From an uncultured Pelagibacteraceae bacterium (GTDB lineage Bacteria > Pseudomonadota > Alphaproteobacteria > Pelagibacterales > Pelagibacteraceae): 64,000 nt of DNA. A program made the translations under genes and the position numbers. Shown piece after piece: positions 27,246 through 35,712 of the stretch. The stretch is taken from positions 248,001 to 312,000 of the forward strand of contig CACNLV010000001.1 in NCBI GenBank assembly GCA_902621345.1, given 5' to 3'. The notes under the pieces are model-generated. The model did not search any database. It was not told the origin of the DNA and worked only from the letters and a program-made list of their open reading frames with translations. How positions within the stretch are numbered: the first letter of the stretch is position 1; each line of letters begins with the position of its first letter.

Positions 27246-28632
27246 ACTTGCAAAGAACGAAATTATTCACTTTATTGGAATAGGTGGAATAGGGATGAGT
27301 GGTCTCTCTCTTATAATGAAAGGAAAAGAATTTAAAGTGCAAGGTAGCGATATAACTTTAAACAAAAATATTGAAAAATTAAAAAAAGAAAAAATAAAAA
27401 TATTTATAGGTCATAAAAAACAACATATAAAAAACGCTACAATTGTTGTTGTTTCATCAGCTATTAAAAAAAATAATCCAGAATTACTTGAAGCAAAAAG
27501 AAAAAATTTACCAATAATAAAAAGAGGAAGAATGTTGGCACACATTGTTTCTTTAATGAAAAATATAGTAGTTGCCGGATCCCATGGAAAAACTACTACC
27601 ACTTCTCTTGTAGCCTCAATTTTCCAAAAAACTACTCTTGATCCAACAATAATTAATGGTGGTGTCATTAACTCATTAGATAGTTCCGCAAGATTAGGCA
27701 GAAGCGACTGGTCAATTTTGGAAGCTGATGAGTCAGATGGTAGTTTTGTAAATATTACTCCCACATATTCAATTATTACCAATATAGACAGAGAACACAT
27801 GGATTTCTACAAAACCACTGAAGAATTAAAAAAATCTTTTTGTGAATTTATTAAAAAAGTTCCATCATTTGGAAAATCTTTTATTTGTATTGATGATAAA
27901 ATTAACAAAGAACTTATTAAAGATATCAAAAGTAAAAATTTTTATACATATGGTAAAAATAAAAGATCAAATTTTTTAATAAAAAATATAATTCAAAAAA
28001 AAGAGATGACACGATTTGACTTAATAGTAAATTTACCCAACAAAAAGAAAAAAATGATTAAAAATATAAAAATCCCTCTCATTGGTATCCATAACGTAAG
28101 AAATTCTGTAGCAGCTGTAGCTGTAGCTCTAACAGTCGGTATTACAATTAAAGATATTAAAGATGGTTTATTAAGATTTGGAGGTGTTCAAAGAAGATTT
28201 AATAAAATATTTTCATTTAATGGTATAAATTTTTATGACGATTATGCTCACCATCCAACTGAAATCAAGATGGTTTTAGATGGAGTTAAAGAAGTTTATA
28301 AAGATCATGAAAAAGTTTGTGTATTTCAGCCTCATCGAATTTCAAGATTAAGAGACCTCCGTAAAGAATTTTCATTTTCGTTTCAAAATGCAGATATAGT
28401 TATTTTGTGTCCAATTTATTCGGCGGGAGAAAAAATAAAACTAGGTTTCGAATATTTAAAATTTGCAAAAGAGATAATAAAAAATTCAAAAGTGAAACTA
28501 TTTTTAGTAAAAGATAATCTCCAATTGGCAAAATTTATAAAAAAGAATATTTATGGAAAAAAAATCATAATCGGCATGGGCGCTGGAACAATTTCGAATT
28601 GGATGAGAAAACTTCCAGAATTAATGAAATGA
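27235..28632 (+). CDS. murC: UDP-MurNAc--L-alanine ligase
   Basis: First Mur ligase, 465 residues. Motifs: nucleotide loop HFIGIGGIGMSGL at residues 12-24, ATP loop VAGSHGKTTTTSL, EADESDGSF, NIDREHMDFY, GVQRRFNKI, DDYAHHPTEI and VFQPHRISRLRDL, all classic for MurC. It overlaps murG upstream and murB by 4 bases downstream. A 129-codon antisense frame within it is a shadow. Confidence 0.97.
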   Translation: MKIELAKNEIIHFIGIGGIGMSGLSLIMKGKEFKVQGSDITLNKNIEKLKKEKIKIFIGHKKQHIKNATIVVVSSAIKKNNPELLEAKRKNLPIIKRGRMLAHIVSLMKNIVVAGSHGKTTTTSLVASIFQKTTLDPTIINGGVINSLDSSARLGRSDWSILEADESDGSFVNITPTYSIITNIDREHMDFYKTTEELKKSFCEFIKKVPSFGKSFICIDDKINKELIKDIKSKNFYTYGKNKRSNFLIKNIIQKKEMTRFDLIVNLPNKKKKMIKNIKIPLIGIHNVRNSVAAVAVALTVGITIKDIKDGLLRFGGVQRRFNKIFSFNGINFYDDYAHHPTEIKMVLDGVKEVYKDHEKVCVFQPHRISRLRDLRKEFSFSFQNADIVILCPIYSAGEKIKLGFEYLKFAKEIIKNSKVKLFLVKDNLQLAKFIKKNIYGKKIIIGMGAGTISNWMRKLPELMK

Positions 28633-29537
28633 AAATAGACCATCTTAAAAAACTACTTAATGGTTTTGATAAAAATTTGTATTTCGAATACGATTTAAAA
28701 AATAAAAATTGGTTTAATATAGGTGGTAAATCTAAAGTATTTTTTAAAGCTGATAATCTTAATCAGCTGATAAATTTTCTTAAAACTATTAATAATCAAG
28801 AAAGAATATTTGTGCTTGGGGCTGGCTCAAATATTTTAGTAACAGACGGCTTATTTGATGGAATAGTTATCAAATTAGGTAAAAATTTTAGTAATATTAC
28901 ATTACATAGCGAAGATATTATAATTGCTGGCAGTGCTGTTTTAGATAAAAGTTTGTCTTATTTTGCTCTTAAAAATAATTTGAGCGGTTTTGAGTTTCTA
29001 TCATGTATACCCGGCACAATTGGTGGTGGTATATCGATGAATGCTGGTTGTTTCGGTAAAGAGTTTAAAGATATACTAGTTTCTATTCAGGTAAGTGACA
29101 AATTTGGCAAAGTAGCCACAATACCTTCAAAAGAAATAAAATTTGAATATAGAAAAAACAACATACCAGAAGATTATATTTTTTTGAGTGCATCTTTTAA
29201 AGGAGTTAAATCAAACCAAAAAGAAATAGAGGCTATAACAAATAACTTAAAATCCGAAAAAGAAAAAAATCAACCTACGAGAATTAAAACGAGTGGAAGT
29301 ACTTTTAAAAATCCAATATCTCAAACTAATAAAAAAGTTTGGGAACTTATAAAAGATTCTGTTCCTCTTAATCAATCATTTGGTGATGCTTGTATTTCAG
29401 AAAAACATTGTAATTTTTTTGTAAATAAAGGTAATGCGAAGTTTGAAGATATGAAAAAATTAATAGATTATGTGTCTGAAAAAGTTTTAAAAAAAACTGG
29501 GATTAGTTTAGAAAAAGAGATCAAAATATTGGAATAA
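28629..29537 (+). CDS. murB: UDP-N-acetylenolpyruvoylglucosamine reductase
   Basis: FAD-dependent reductase producing UDP-MurNAc. The start is set at ATG 28629, overlapping the murC stop by 4 bases, which gives about 302 residues; an upstream in-frame start at 28599 is less likely. Motifs: NWFNIGGKSKVFFKADN, FVLGAGSNILVTD, GFEFLSCIPGTIGGGISMNA and the active-site KTSGSTFKNP (type I MurB serine), followed by GDACISEKHCNFFVN. Confidence 0.95.
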   Translation: MKIDHLKKLLNGFDKNLYFEYDLKNKNWFNIGGKSKVFFKADNLNQLINFLKTINNQERIFVLGAGSNILVTDGLFDGIVIKLGKNFSNITLHSEDIIIAGSAVLDKSLSYFALKNNLSGFEFLSCIPGTIGGGISMNAGCFGKEFKDILVSIQVSDKFGKVATIPSKEIKFEYRKNNIPEDYIFLSASFKGVKSNQKEIEAITNNLKSEKEKNQPTRIKTSGSTFKNPISQTNKKVWELIKDSVPLNQSFGDACISEKHCNFFVNKGNAKFEDMKKLIDYVSEKVLKKTGISLEKEIKILE

Positions 29538-29538
29538 T

Positions 29539-30453
29539 TTGAAAAAAAAAATATTAATAATTTCAGGAGGTATTTCAAAAGAGAGAATAATTAGTCTTGA
29601 TACTGGAAGGCAGGTGGCAAGAGAACTAAAAAAAAATGGTTATAAGGTAAAAACTACAGAACCAAACTACAAACTTTTTGAAACAATTAAATCTTTTAAA
29701 CCAAAAGTTATTTTTAATGCTTTACATGGTCAATATGGCGAGGATGGGTATATTCAGACAATCTTAGAAACCACCAGAATACCTTACACTCACTCAGGAG
29801 TTATCTCATCCGCTTTAGCCATGGACAAAGAGATATCTAAAAAAATTTTCAAAAAAAATAATATATTAACTCCAAAATATTTTTGTTACTCATTTAATTT
29901 ATCAAAATTTAAGTTACTAGAGAAAATTAATATCAAATTAAAATTTCCTGTTGTTATTAAACCAATAAATGAAGGGTCAAGTGTCAATGTTTTCATTTGC
30001 AATAAATCAAATATTTATAAAAAAATAAATTTATTAAAAGGATATGGAAAGATTATCATTGAAGAATTTATTCCTGGTCGTGAAATCCAAGCTGCGATAA
30101 TTGGATCAAATAAGCTAGGAGCCATTGAATTAAGGCCAAAGAGAAAATTTTACGATTATCAAGCCAAATATAATCCAAAAGCAAAAACCATGCATATAAT
30201 TCCTGTAGATCTCACTAAGAAAGAATATAATAAGTTAATGAATATAGCTTTTAAAGCTCACAAAATATTAAAGTGTGAAGGTGTTACAAGATCAGATTTT
30301 AAATTTTTTAAAAACAAGTTCTATCTTTTGGAAATTAATACTCAGCCTGGAATGACAAAACTTTCTCTAGTACCTGAAATAGCAGCATTTAAAAAGATAA
30401 GTTTTATTAAATTAATTGAACTACTCCTAAAAAATGCAATTAAGTTTAAGTAG
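29539..30453 (+). CDS. ddl: D-alanine--D-alanine ligase
   Basis: Makes D-Ala-D-Ala for the stem peptide, 304 residues from a TTG start 1 base after the murB stop. ATP-grasp landmarks: ALHGQYGEDGYIQTIL, PYTHSGVISSALAMDKEISK, FPVVIKPINEGSSVNVF, and the metal-binding end RSDFKF...YLLEINTQPGMTKLSLVPE. It overlaps ftsQ by 20 bases. Confidence 0.95.
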   Translation: MKKKILIISGGISKERIISLDTGRQVARELKKNGYKVKTTEPNYKLFETIKSFKPKVIFNALHGQYGEDGYIQTILETTRIPYTHSGVISSALAMDKEISKKIFKKNNILTPKYFCYSFNLSKFKLLEKINIKLKFPVVIKPINEGSSVNVFICNKSNIYKKINLLKGYGKIIIEEFIPGREIQAAIIGSNKLGAIELRPKRKFYDYQAKYNPKAKTMHIIPVDLTKKEYNKLMNIAFKAHKILKCEGVTRSDFKFFKNKFYLLEINTQPGMTKLSLVPEIAAFKKISFIKLIELLLKNAIKFK

Positions 30454-31108
30454 AAAAATACTATTTTATATTCTTTTAATTATTTTTTTTAGTACTCTTA
30501 ACAATAAGTATTTTTCAAAAATTGGATTAAAAGCCATAGATAAAATTGCAATAATAGGATTAGAAGAACAAGAAATGCAAGATTTATTAAATAATCTTAA
30601 ATCCCTTAATTCAAAGAATATTTTTTTTTTAAAAAAATTTGAGCTTATAAGAAAATTAGAAGCTAACAATTTAATTGAAAATTACACAGTATTTAAAAAA
30701 TATCCTTCAACAATAGAAATTAAAATAGAAAAAACAAAATTTTTAGCGAATGTGTTTAAAAATGGAAAATTCTATGTATTAGGTTCGAATGGTAAATTAA
30801 TTCAGTCCGATAAAAAAAAAGATAAGTTACCAAATATTTTTGGAGATTATGATAAAACTTCTTTTTTTAGCCTATTAAATTCTGTAAAAAAGTCGAATTT
30901 TAAATTTTCTAAAATTAAAAATTTATATTTTTTTAAGTCAGGCAGATGGGATATAGAAACTGACCAAAATGTAATTATTAAATTTCCAAAAGAAAATCTA
31001 AAAGATTTATTAAATTTATCATTAGGCATATTAAATAATAACGAGTTTAAAGATATTAAGGTTTTAGATCTTCGTCAAAATAACCAGGTTATAATAAATG
31101 GAAAATGA
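30434..31108 (+). CDS. ftsQ: cell division protein FtsQ
   Basis: A 224-residue bitopic division protein. A membrane helix at about residues 8-24 (ILFYILLIIFFSTLNNKYF) is followed by a POTRA-like domain (IAIIGLEEQEMQDLLNNLK...NLIENYTVFKKYPSTIEIKIEK) and a FtsQ beta domain ending in IKVLDLRQNNQVIING. Shorter than many FtsQ proteins but with both domains. Placement between ddl and the FtsA-like gene supports it. It overlaps that gene by 11 bases. Confidence 0.9.
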   Translation: MQLSLSRKILFYILLIIFFSTLNNKYFSKIGLKAIDKIAIIGLEEQEMQDLLNNLKSLNSKNIFFLKKFELIRKLEANNLIENYTVFKKYPSTIEIKIEKTKFLANVFKNGKFYVLGSNGKLIQSDKKKDKLPNIFGDYDKTSFFSLLNSVKKSNFKFSKIKNLYFFKSGRWDIETDQNVIIKFPKENLKDLLNLSLGILNNNEFKDIKVLDLRQNNQVIINGK

Positions 31109-31802
31109 TTTAAACTTTGAAGTCTTTTTATTTTTTAGTCCTAAAAAAATAATATTTTCTGTTAATCAAAAAACTGATTCTAAATTAATATTTAAAAATG
31201 AACTTATCTTTGAAAATAATTCTACTAATCTAAACTTTGAAAAATTAAATTTTTTTCTTAGTGAAAACGTATTTAAGGTTGAAAAAATTTTGGGAAACTT
31301 CATTGAAAAAATAAATGTAATAATAGAAACAAGAGATTTTTTAGATTTACAAATTTCCATGAAAAATAATGATCATAATGAATATGTTGACTCTAATGTA
31401 ATTTCATATTTAGTAAAAAGTGCCAAGTATCAGTGTGAAAAAACAATTCAAAATAATAGGATTATTCATATTTTAATTGACACCTATCTTATAGATAATG
31501 TCCATTATACAGAGTTACCACTTAATCAAAAATGTAAGAATTTTTCTTTGGATATAAGGTTTATTTGTTTGCCTGATGAATTAATAAAAAATATTGAAAA
31601 AATCCTTAAAAGATTTCAAATCTCGGTAAATAGAATACTAAGTGCAAGTTATATTGATAGATTTGTGGATGATAAGGAAATAAATTTTTTTAAAATGACT
31701 CGTAAAATTATTGATGGGCATAATAAAAATGAAGTTAAGTTAGTTAATAAAACAAGGAAAAATAAGGGTTTTTTTGAAAAATTTTTTGCTTTATTCAATT
31801 AA
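31098..31802 (+). CDS. reduced FtsA-like protein (domain 1C plus amphipathic tail, no ATPase body)
   Basis: A 234-residue protein in the exact slot of ftsA (usual length about 400-430). Residues 10-90 resemble the start of FtsA domain 1A and the first part of 1C. Residues 120-188 (IIHILIDTYLIDN..., then LDIRFICLPDELIKNIEKIL and ISVNRILSASYID) follow the FtsA 1C pattern in which HAIPQ-Y-VD is followed by a V-TA-HNL-KC-E-AGL helix and LE-LASA. It then ends, after a charged linker, in an aromatic amphipathic tail (GFFEKFFALFN) like the FtsA membrane anchor. Domains 2A, 2B and the ATP-binding DIGGGTTD motif are absent, with no remnant before lpxC. I infer a minimal FtsZ tether. The homology is remote and read by eye. 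Confidence 0.65.
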   Translation: MENDLNFEVFLFFSPKKIIFSVNQKTDSKLIFKNELIFENNSTNLNFEKLNFFLSENVFKVEKILGNFIEKINVIIETRDFLDLQISMKNNDHNEYVDSNVISYLVKSAKYQCEKTIQNNRIIHILIDTYLIDNVHYTELPLNQKCKNFSLDIRFICLPDELIKNIEKILKRFQISVNRILSASYIDRFVDDKEINFFKMTRKIIDGHNKNEVKLVNKTRKNKGFFEKFFALFN

Positions 31803-31864
31803 TTGTATTTTCCAGTAACATTTGTTGTATTTAAATTAATTTATCTCGATATTAAAAGCTTCAT

Positions 31865-32785
31865 GTGAAGTTATTAACCCAAAAAACTATCAAAAAAACC
31901 GTAAGTTTTCGTGGAATAGGTTTACACAGTGGAAAAATTACAAATATTTCTTTAAAACCGTCTGAACCAAACTCAGGAATAATTTTTAAAAGAACTGACT
32001 TAAAAATAAATAATTTGATTTTTCCCAATTTTTCTAATGTCAATAATACTGTTCTCAATACCACAATTTCTAATGAATACGGTGTTAAAATTTCTACCAT
32101 AGAACATTTGATGGGAGCTTTGTTTGGTTTGGGTGTAGATAATGTTTTAATAGAAATTGATAATGAAGAAGTACCAATTTTAGATGGCTCAGCGAAAGAA
32201 TTTATAGAAAAGATTTTAATTTCTGGTTTAAAGAAAAGTGAAGCACCCATCAAAATTATTAAGATTAATAAAAAAGTAATTTATAGAGAAAATGAAAAGT
32301 TTATATCCATTGAGCCATCAAAATTAAGTTTAGATATTGATTTTCAACTAAGATATCAAAATCCCGTCATAGGAAATCAGAGAAATAAAATTAATATTTA
32401 TGAAGATGATTTAACTGATATTTTTAATTCGAGAACTTTTTGTTTGTATGAAGACGTAGAAAAAATTAGACAAAACGGTCTTGCAAAAGGTGGCAGTTTA
32501 AATAATGCTATTGTTGTTAAAGATGACAGTGTCTTAAATAAAGATGGCCTAAGAAACTCATTAGAATTTGTCAATCATAAGATCCTTGATTGTTTAGGAG
32601 ACTTATATACATCTGGTTACAGAATGGTAGCTAGCATAACATGTTCTCAGGGTGGACATTTTATGACCAATCAACTTTTAAAAAAAGTATTTGAAAATAA
32701 AGAAAATTTTTCAATAATCGAAATTCAAGAAAGAAATCTTCCTCATTCCTTGATAAATAAAAGATTATTAAAATCTATAGCGTAA
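31865..32785 (+). CDS. lpxC: UDP-3-O-acyl-N-acetylglucosamine deacetylase
   Basis: Zinc deacetylase committing to lipid A synthesis, 306 residues from GTG. Motifs: KKTVSFRGIGLHSGKI at the N terminus, TIEHLMGALFGLGVDN (zinc His), LDGSAKEFI, FVNHKILDCLGDLY (zinc His and Asp) and QGGHFMTNQL (catalytic His). It lies at the end of the dcw cluster as in many proteobacteria. A 62-base gap separates it from the FtsA-like gene. Confidence 0.96.
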   Translation: MKLLTQKTIKKTVSFRGIGLHSGKITNISLKPSEPNSGIIFKRTDLKINNLIFPNFSNVNNTVLNTTISNEYGVKISTIEHLMGALFGLGVDNVLIEIDNEEVPILDGSAKEFIEKILISGLKKSEAPIKIIKINKKVIYRENEKFISIEPSKLSLDIDFQLRYQNPVIGNQRNKINIYEDDLTDIFNSRTFCLYEDVEKIRQNGLAKGGSLNNAIVVKDDSVLNKDGLRNSLEFVNHKILDCLGDLYTSGYRMVASITCSQGGHFMTNQLLKKVFENKENFSIIEIQERNLPHSLINKRLLKSIA

Positions 32786-32831
32786 AGATATTATTCTTTT
32801 AAATTTATGCTTTAAATTATATAAAAGTTTA

Positions 32832-33680
32832 ATGGTATTTTTAAAAGCTTTTTATTTGATATTTTCACTATTAATTTTTGTATCCTGTTCTAAAAATAAT
32901 ATTGAAAATTCTGCAATTAAAGAAAAAAGTTTAGAACTCCAAGTATTAGAGGCATATGACATAGGCAAAGATGCACTTGAGGGTGGTGATGTATTATTTG
33001 CAGCCAAGAAATTTAATGAAGTTGAAACATTATTCCCCCAATCTGATTGGGCTCCTAAAGCAGCCTTAATGGCAGCTTATTCTTATTACACCCAAGATTA
33101 TTATGGTGATTCTATCGCTGAATTAAAAAGATTTGTAAAAGTTTATCCTTTTCATAAAGATCTTTCATACGCTCATTATCTTATGGGCGTGTGCTACTTT
33201 GAGCAAATAGTTGATGAAAAAAAAGATTTGCAATCAATCAGGAATGCTAAAATAAAATTTAACTTTATATTAAAAGAATACCCCAACACAGAATATGCTT
33301 TAGATGCAGAATTCAAAATAAGTTTAATAGATGATATTTTAGCCTCAAAAGAAATGTATATTGGCAGATATTACTTTGAAAAAAAAAAATGGATATCGGC
33401 AATCAATCGTTTTAGAACTGTAATTGATGAATATGATACAACAATTTATACTGCAGAGGCATTACATAGGTTAGTGGAGGTTCATTACACAATTGGTCTA
33501 ATTGATGAAGCAGAAAAGTATGCGCAACTTCTTGGATATAATTATGGCTCGTCTGAATGGTATCAAAATACTTATAGTTTATTTAATAAAAATTACAAAA
33601 TTAGAAAAAAGAATAGATTACAAGATATAAAAAAAAAGAACAAAAAAAGATTTAAGAAATTTAGAGCCCTTTTCGAGTGA
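32832..33680 (+). CDS. bamD: outer-membrane assembly lipoprotein BamD
   Basis: Essential lipoprotein of the BAM complex, 282 residues. The N terminus is a lipoprotein signal ending in IFVSC, with Cys near residue 19 as lipidation site. TPR-like repeats follow: YDIGKDALEGGDVLFAAKKFNEVE, KAALMAAYSYYTQDYYGDSI and YFEKKKWISAINRFRTVI. The C-terminal 25 residues are strongly basic. Family recN, often next in alphaproteobacteria, is absent here; ligA follows after 1 base. Confidence 0.93.
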   Translation: MVFLKAFYLIFSLLIFVSCSKNNIENSAIKEKSLELQVLEAYDIGKDALEGGDVLFAAKKFNEVETLFPQSDWAPKAALMAAYSYYTQDYYGDSIAELKRFVKVYPFHKDLSYAHYLMGVCYFEQIVDEKKDLQSIRNAKIKFNFILKEYPNTEYALDAEFKISLIDDILASKEMYIGRYYFEKKKWISAINRFRTVIDEYDTTIYTAEALHRLVEVHYTIGLIDEAEKYAQLLGYNYGSSEWYQNTYSLFNKNYKIRKKNRLQDIKKKNKKRFKKFRALFE

Positions 33681-33681
33681 G

Positions 33682-35712
33682 ATGAAAAATAAAGAAATTA
33701 AGAAAGAGTATGATAAAAAAATTCAAAAATTGATTAAATTAAATGAATTTTATTATGAACATAATAAACCAATAGTTGACGATGCCAAATATGATGCTCT
33801 TAAAAAAGATATCTTAAAACTTGAGAGCAAATATCCTTATCTTAAAGATGAAAATTCACCTTCTGTAATTGTAGGGTTTAAACCCTCTAAAAACTTTAGA
33901 AAAGTTTTACATAGAGTTCCTATGCTTTCACTTGCCAATGCTTTTGATAAAAATGATTTGGATAATTTTGAAAAAAAAATTACCAATTACCTTAATCAAA
34001 AAGATCGGTCACTACTTGAGTATAGTGCTGAACCAAAAATTGATGGGATTTCAGCTTCATTATCGTATAAGGCTGGCGTTTTCACTATAGGACTATCGAG
34101 AGGAGATGGTAAAGAGGGAGAAGACATAACAGAAAATTTAAAAACAGTAAGCGATATCCCACAAAGGATTTTATCAAAAGATTTTCCGGATGATATAGAA
34201 ATTAGAGGAGAAATATTCATACAAAATAATGATTTTAAAAAACTAACCGGAAAATTTGCGAATCCACGAAATGCTGCTTCAGGCTCTTTGAGACAGAAAA
34301 ATCCTCATGAAACAAAAAGAATCCCTTTAAAATTCATTGCATATACTTTTGGTTATCAAAAAGGATTAAAAATTAATAAACAAAGTGAATTTTTAAAAAA
34401 ACTTAAAGAATGGGGTTTTAAAACTAATCCTTTAAACAAAACTATAAAAGGTATTAAAAATTTGATGAAAAATTATCATGAGATTGAGAATAAAAGAGGA
34501 AGTATAGATTTCGACATAGACGGTATTGTGTATAAAATTAATGATTTTCAATTACAAAAAAGGTTAGGTAATGTTGCTAATGCACCTAGATGGGCTATTG
34601 CACATAAATTCTCTGCTAATAACGGAATCTCAAAAATAGAAAATATTGAAATTCAAGTAGGCAGAACAGGAGCATTAACACCAGTCGCTAAAATTAAACC
34701 AATTAATATTGGTGGAGTAATGGTCTCTAACGCATCATTACATAATGAAGAAGAAATAATCCGTAAAGATATAAGAGTTGGTGATACTGTTTTGATCGAA
34801 AGAGCTGGCGATGTAATTCCGCATGTAATTTCGGTAGATTTAAAGCAGAGAGATGATAGATCAAAAAAATTCGTTTTCCCATTAAGTTGTCCTTCATGTG
34901 GATCAAAAACTGTTAAAGAGTACAATTCAACTACAAAAAAAGAAGATGCAGTAAGACGATGTACTAGTGAAGGTTTTGAATGTGATAAGATTGCTATTGA
35001 AAAAATTAAGCACTTTGTGTCAAAAGAAGCATTCAATATAGATGGTTTTGGGAAAAAAATTGTTGAAAATTTTTGGAAATTAAATTTAATTCGGTTACCT
35101 CAAGATATATTTAAATTAGACTTTAACTTTATAGAAAATTTAGATGGATGGGGAAAACAATCTGTTTCTAATCTAAAATATTCAATAAATTTAAAAAAAA
35201 CAATCCCGTTTGAAAAATTTATTTTTGCTCTAGGAATAAGACATATAGGTCTGGAGAATGCAAAGCTGATTTCAAAAAATCTATTCTCTATTAAAAATTT
35301 TCTTTTGTTATCTAAAACAAAAAAATTTAACGATTTAATTAATATAGACGGTATTGGTGAAACACAAATCAATTCGATAAGAAATTTTTTTTCAAATAAT
35401 ATTAATCTAAAAATGTTAAAGGAATTAAGCGAATTGGTAGATATAAAAGATGCTGTTTTAGTGAAAAGTAACGGTTTATTTACTAATAAAACTTTTATGA
35501 TTACAGGTAAGCTTGAGGGTATTAGCAGAGCGGAAGCAAAATCTGTAATAGAGAAAAACTCTGGATCAATTATTAGCAATGTTTCAAAAAAACTTGACTA
35601 TTTAATAATAGGAGAAAAACCAACAAAAAGAAAAATAGATTTAGCTAAAGATTTTAGAGTAAAAATACTGTCCCAGGCTGAATGGTTAAATATGTTAGAT
35701 AAAACTAGCTAA
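33682..35712 (+). CDS. ligA: NAD-dependent DNA ligase
   Basis: Seals nicks during replication, 676 residues. Domains in order: Ia/adenylation with Lys motif AEPKIDGISASLSY, RGDGKEGEDITEN, and RNAASGSLRQK; OB fold (GRTGALTPVAKI); a four-Cys zinc site (CPSC ... RRC ... FEC); HhH region (FEKFIFALGIRHIGLENAK); and a C-terminal BRCT domain (FMITGKLEGISRAEAKSVIE). The last 18 bases overlap the convergent M24 peptidase gene. Confidence 0.97.
   Translation: MKNKEIKKEYDKKIQKLIKLNEFYYEHNKPIVDDAKYDALKKDILKLESKYPYLKDENSPSVIVGFKPSKNFRKVLHRVPMLSLANAFDKNDLDNFEKKITNYLNQKDRSLLEYSAEPKIDGISASLSYKAGVFTIGLSRGDGKEGEDITENLKTVSDIPQRILSKDFPDDIEIRGEIFIQNNDFKKLTGKFANPRNAASGSLRQKNPHETKRIPLKFIAYTFGYQKGLKINKQSEFLKKLKEWGFKTNPLNKTIKGIKNLMKNYHEIENKRGSIDFDIDGIVYKINDFQLQKRLGNVANAPRWAIAHKFSANNGISKIENIEIQVGRTGALTPVAKIKPINIGGVMVSNASLHNEEEIIRKDIRVGDTVLIERAGDVIPHVISVDLKQRDDRSKKFVFPLSCPSCGSKTVKEYNSTTKKEDAVRRCTSEGFECDKIAIEKIKHFVSKEAFNIDGFGKKIVENFWKLNLIRLPQDIFKLDFNFIENLDGWGKQSVSNLKYSINLKKTIPFEKFIFALGIRHIGLENAKLISKNLFSIKNFLLLSKTKKFNDLINIDGIGETQINSIRNFFSNNINLKMLKELSELVDIKDAVLVKSNGLFTNKTFMITGKLEGISRAEAKSVIEKNSGSIISNVSKKLDYLIIGEKPTKRKIDLAKDFRVKILSQAEWLNMLDKTS

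Noticed and set aside
27411-27800. 129-codon antisense frame
   Set aside because: Entirely inside murC with no recognisable protein; a shadow of the strong murC frame. The same holds for other antisense frames in rpoD, ligA and pyrC-type genes.
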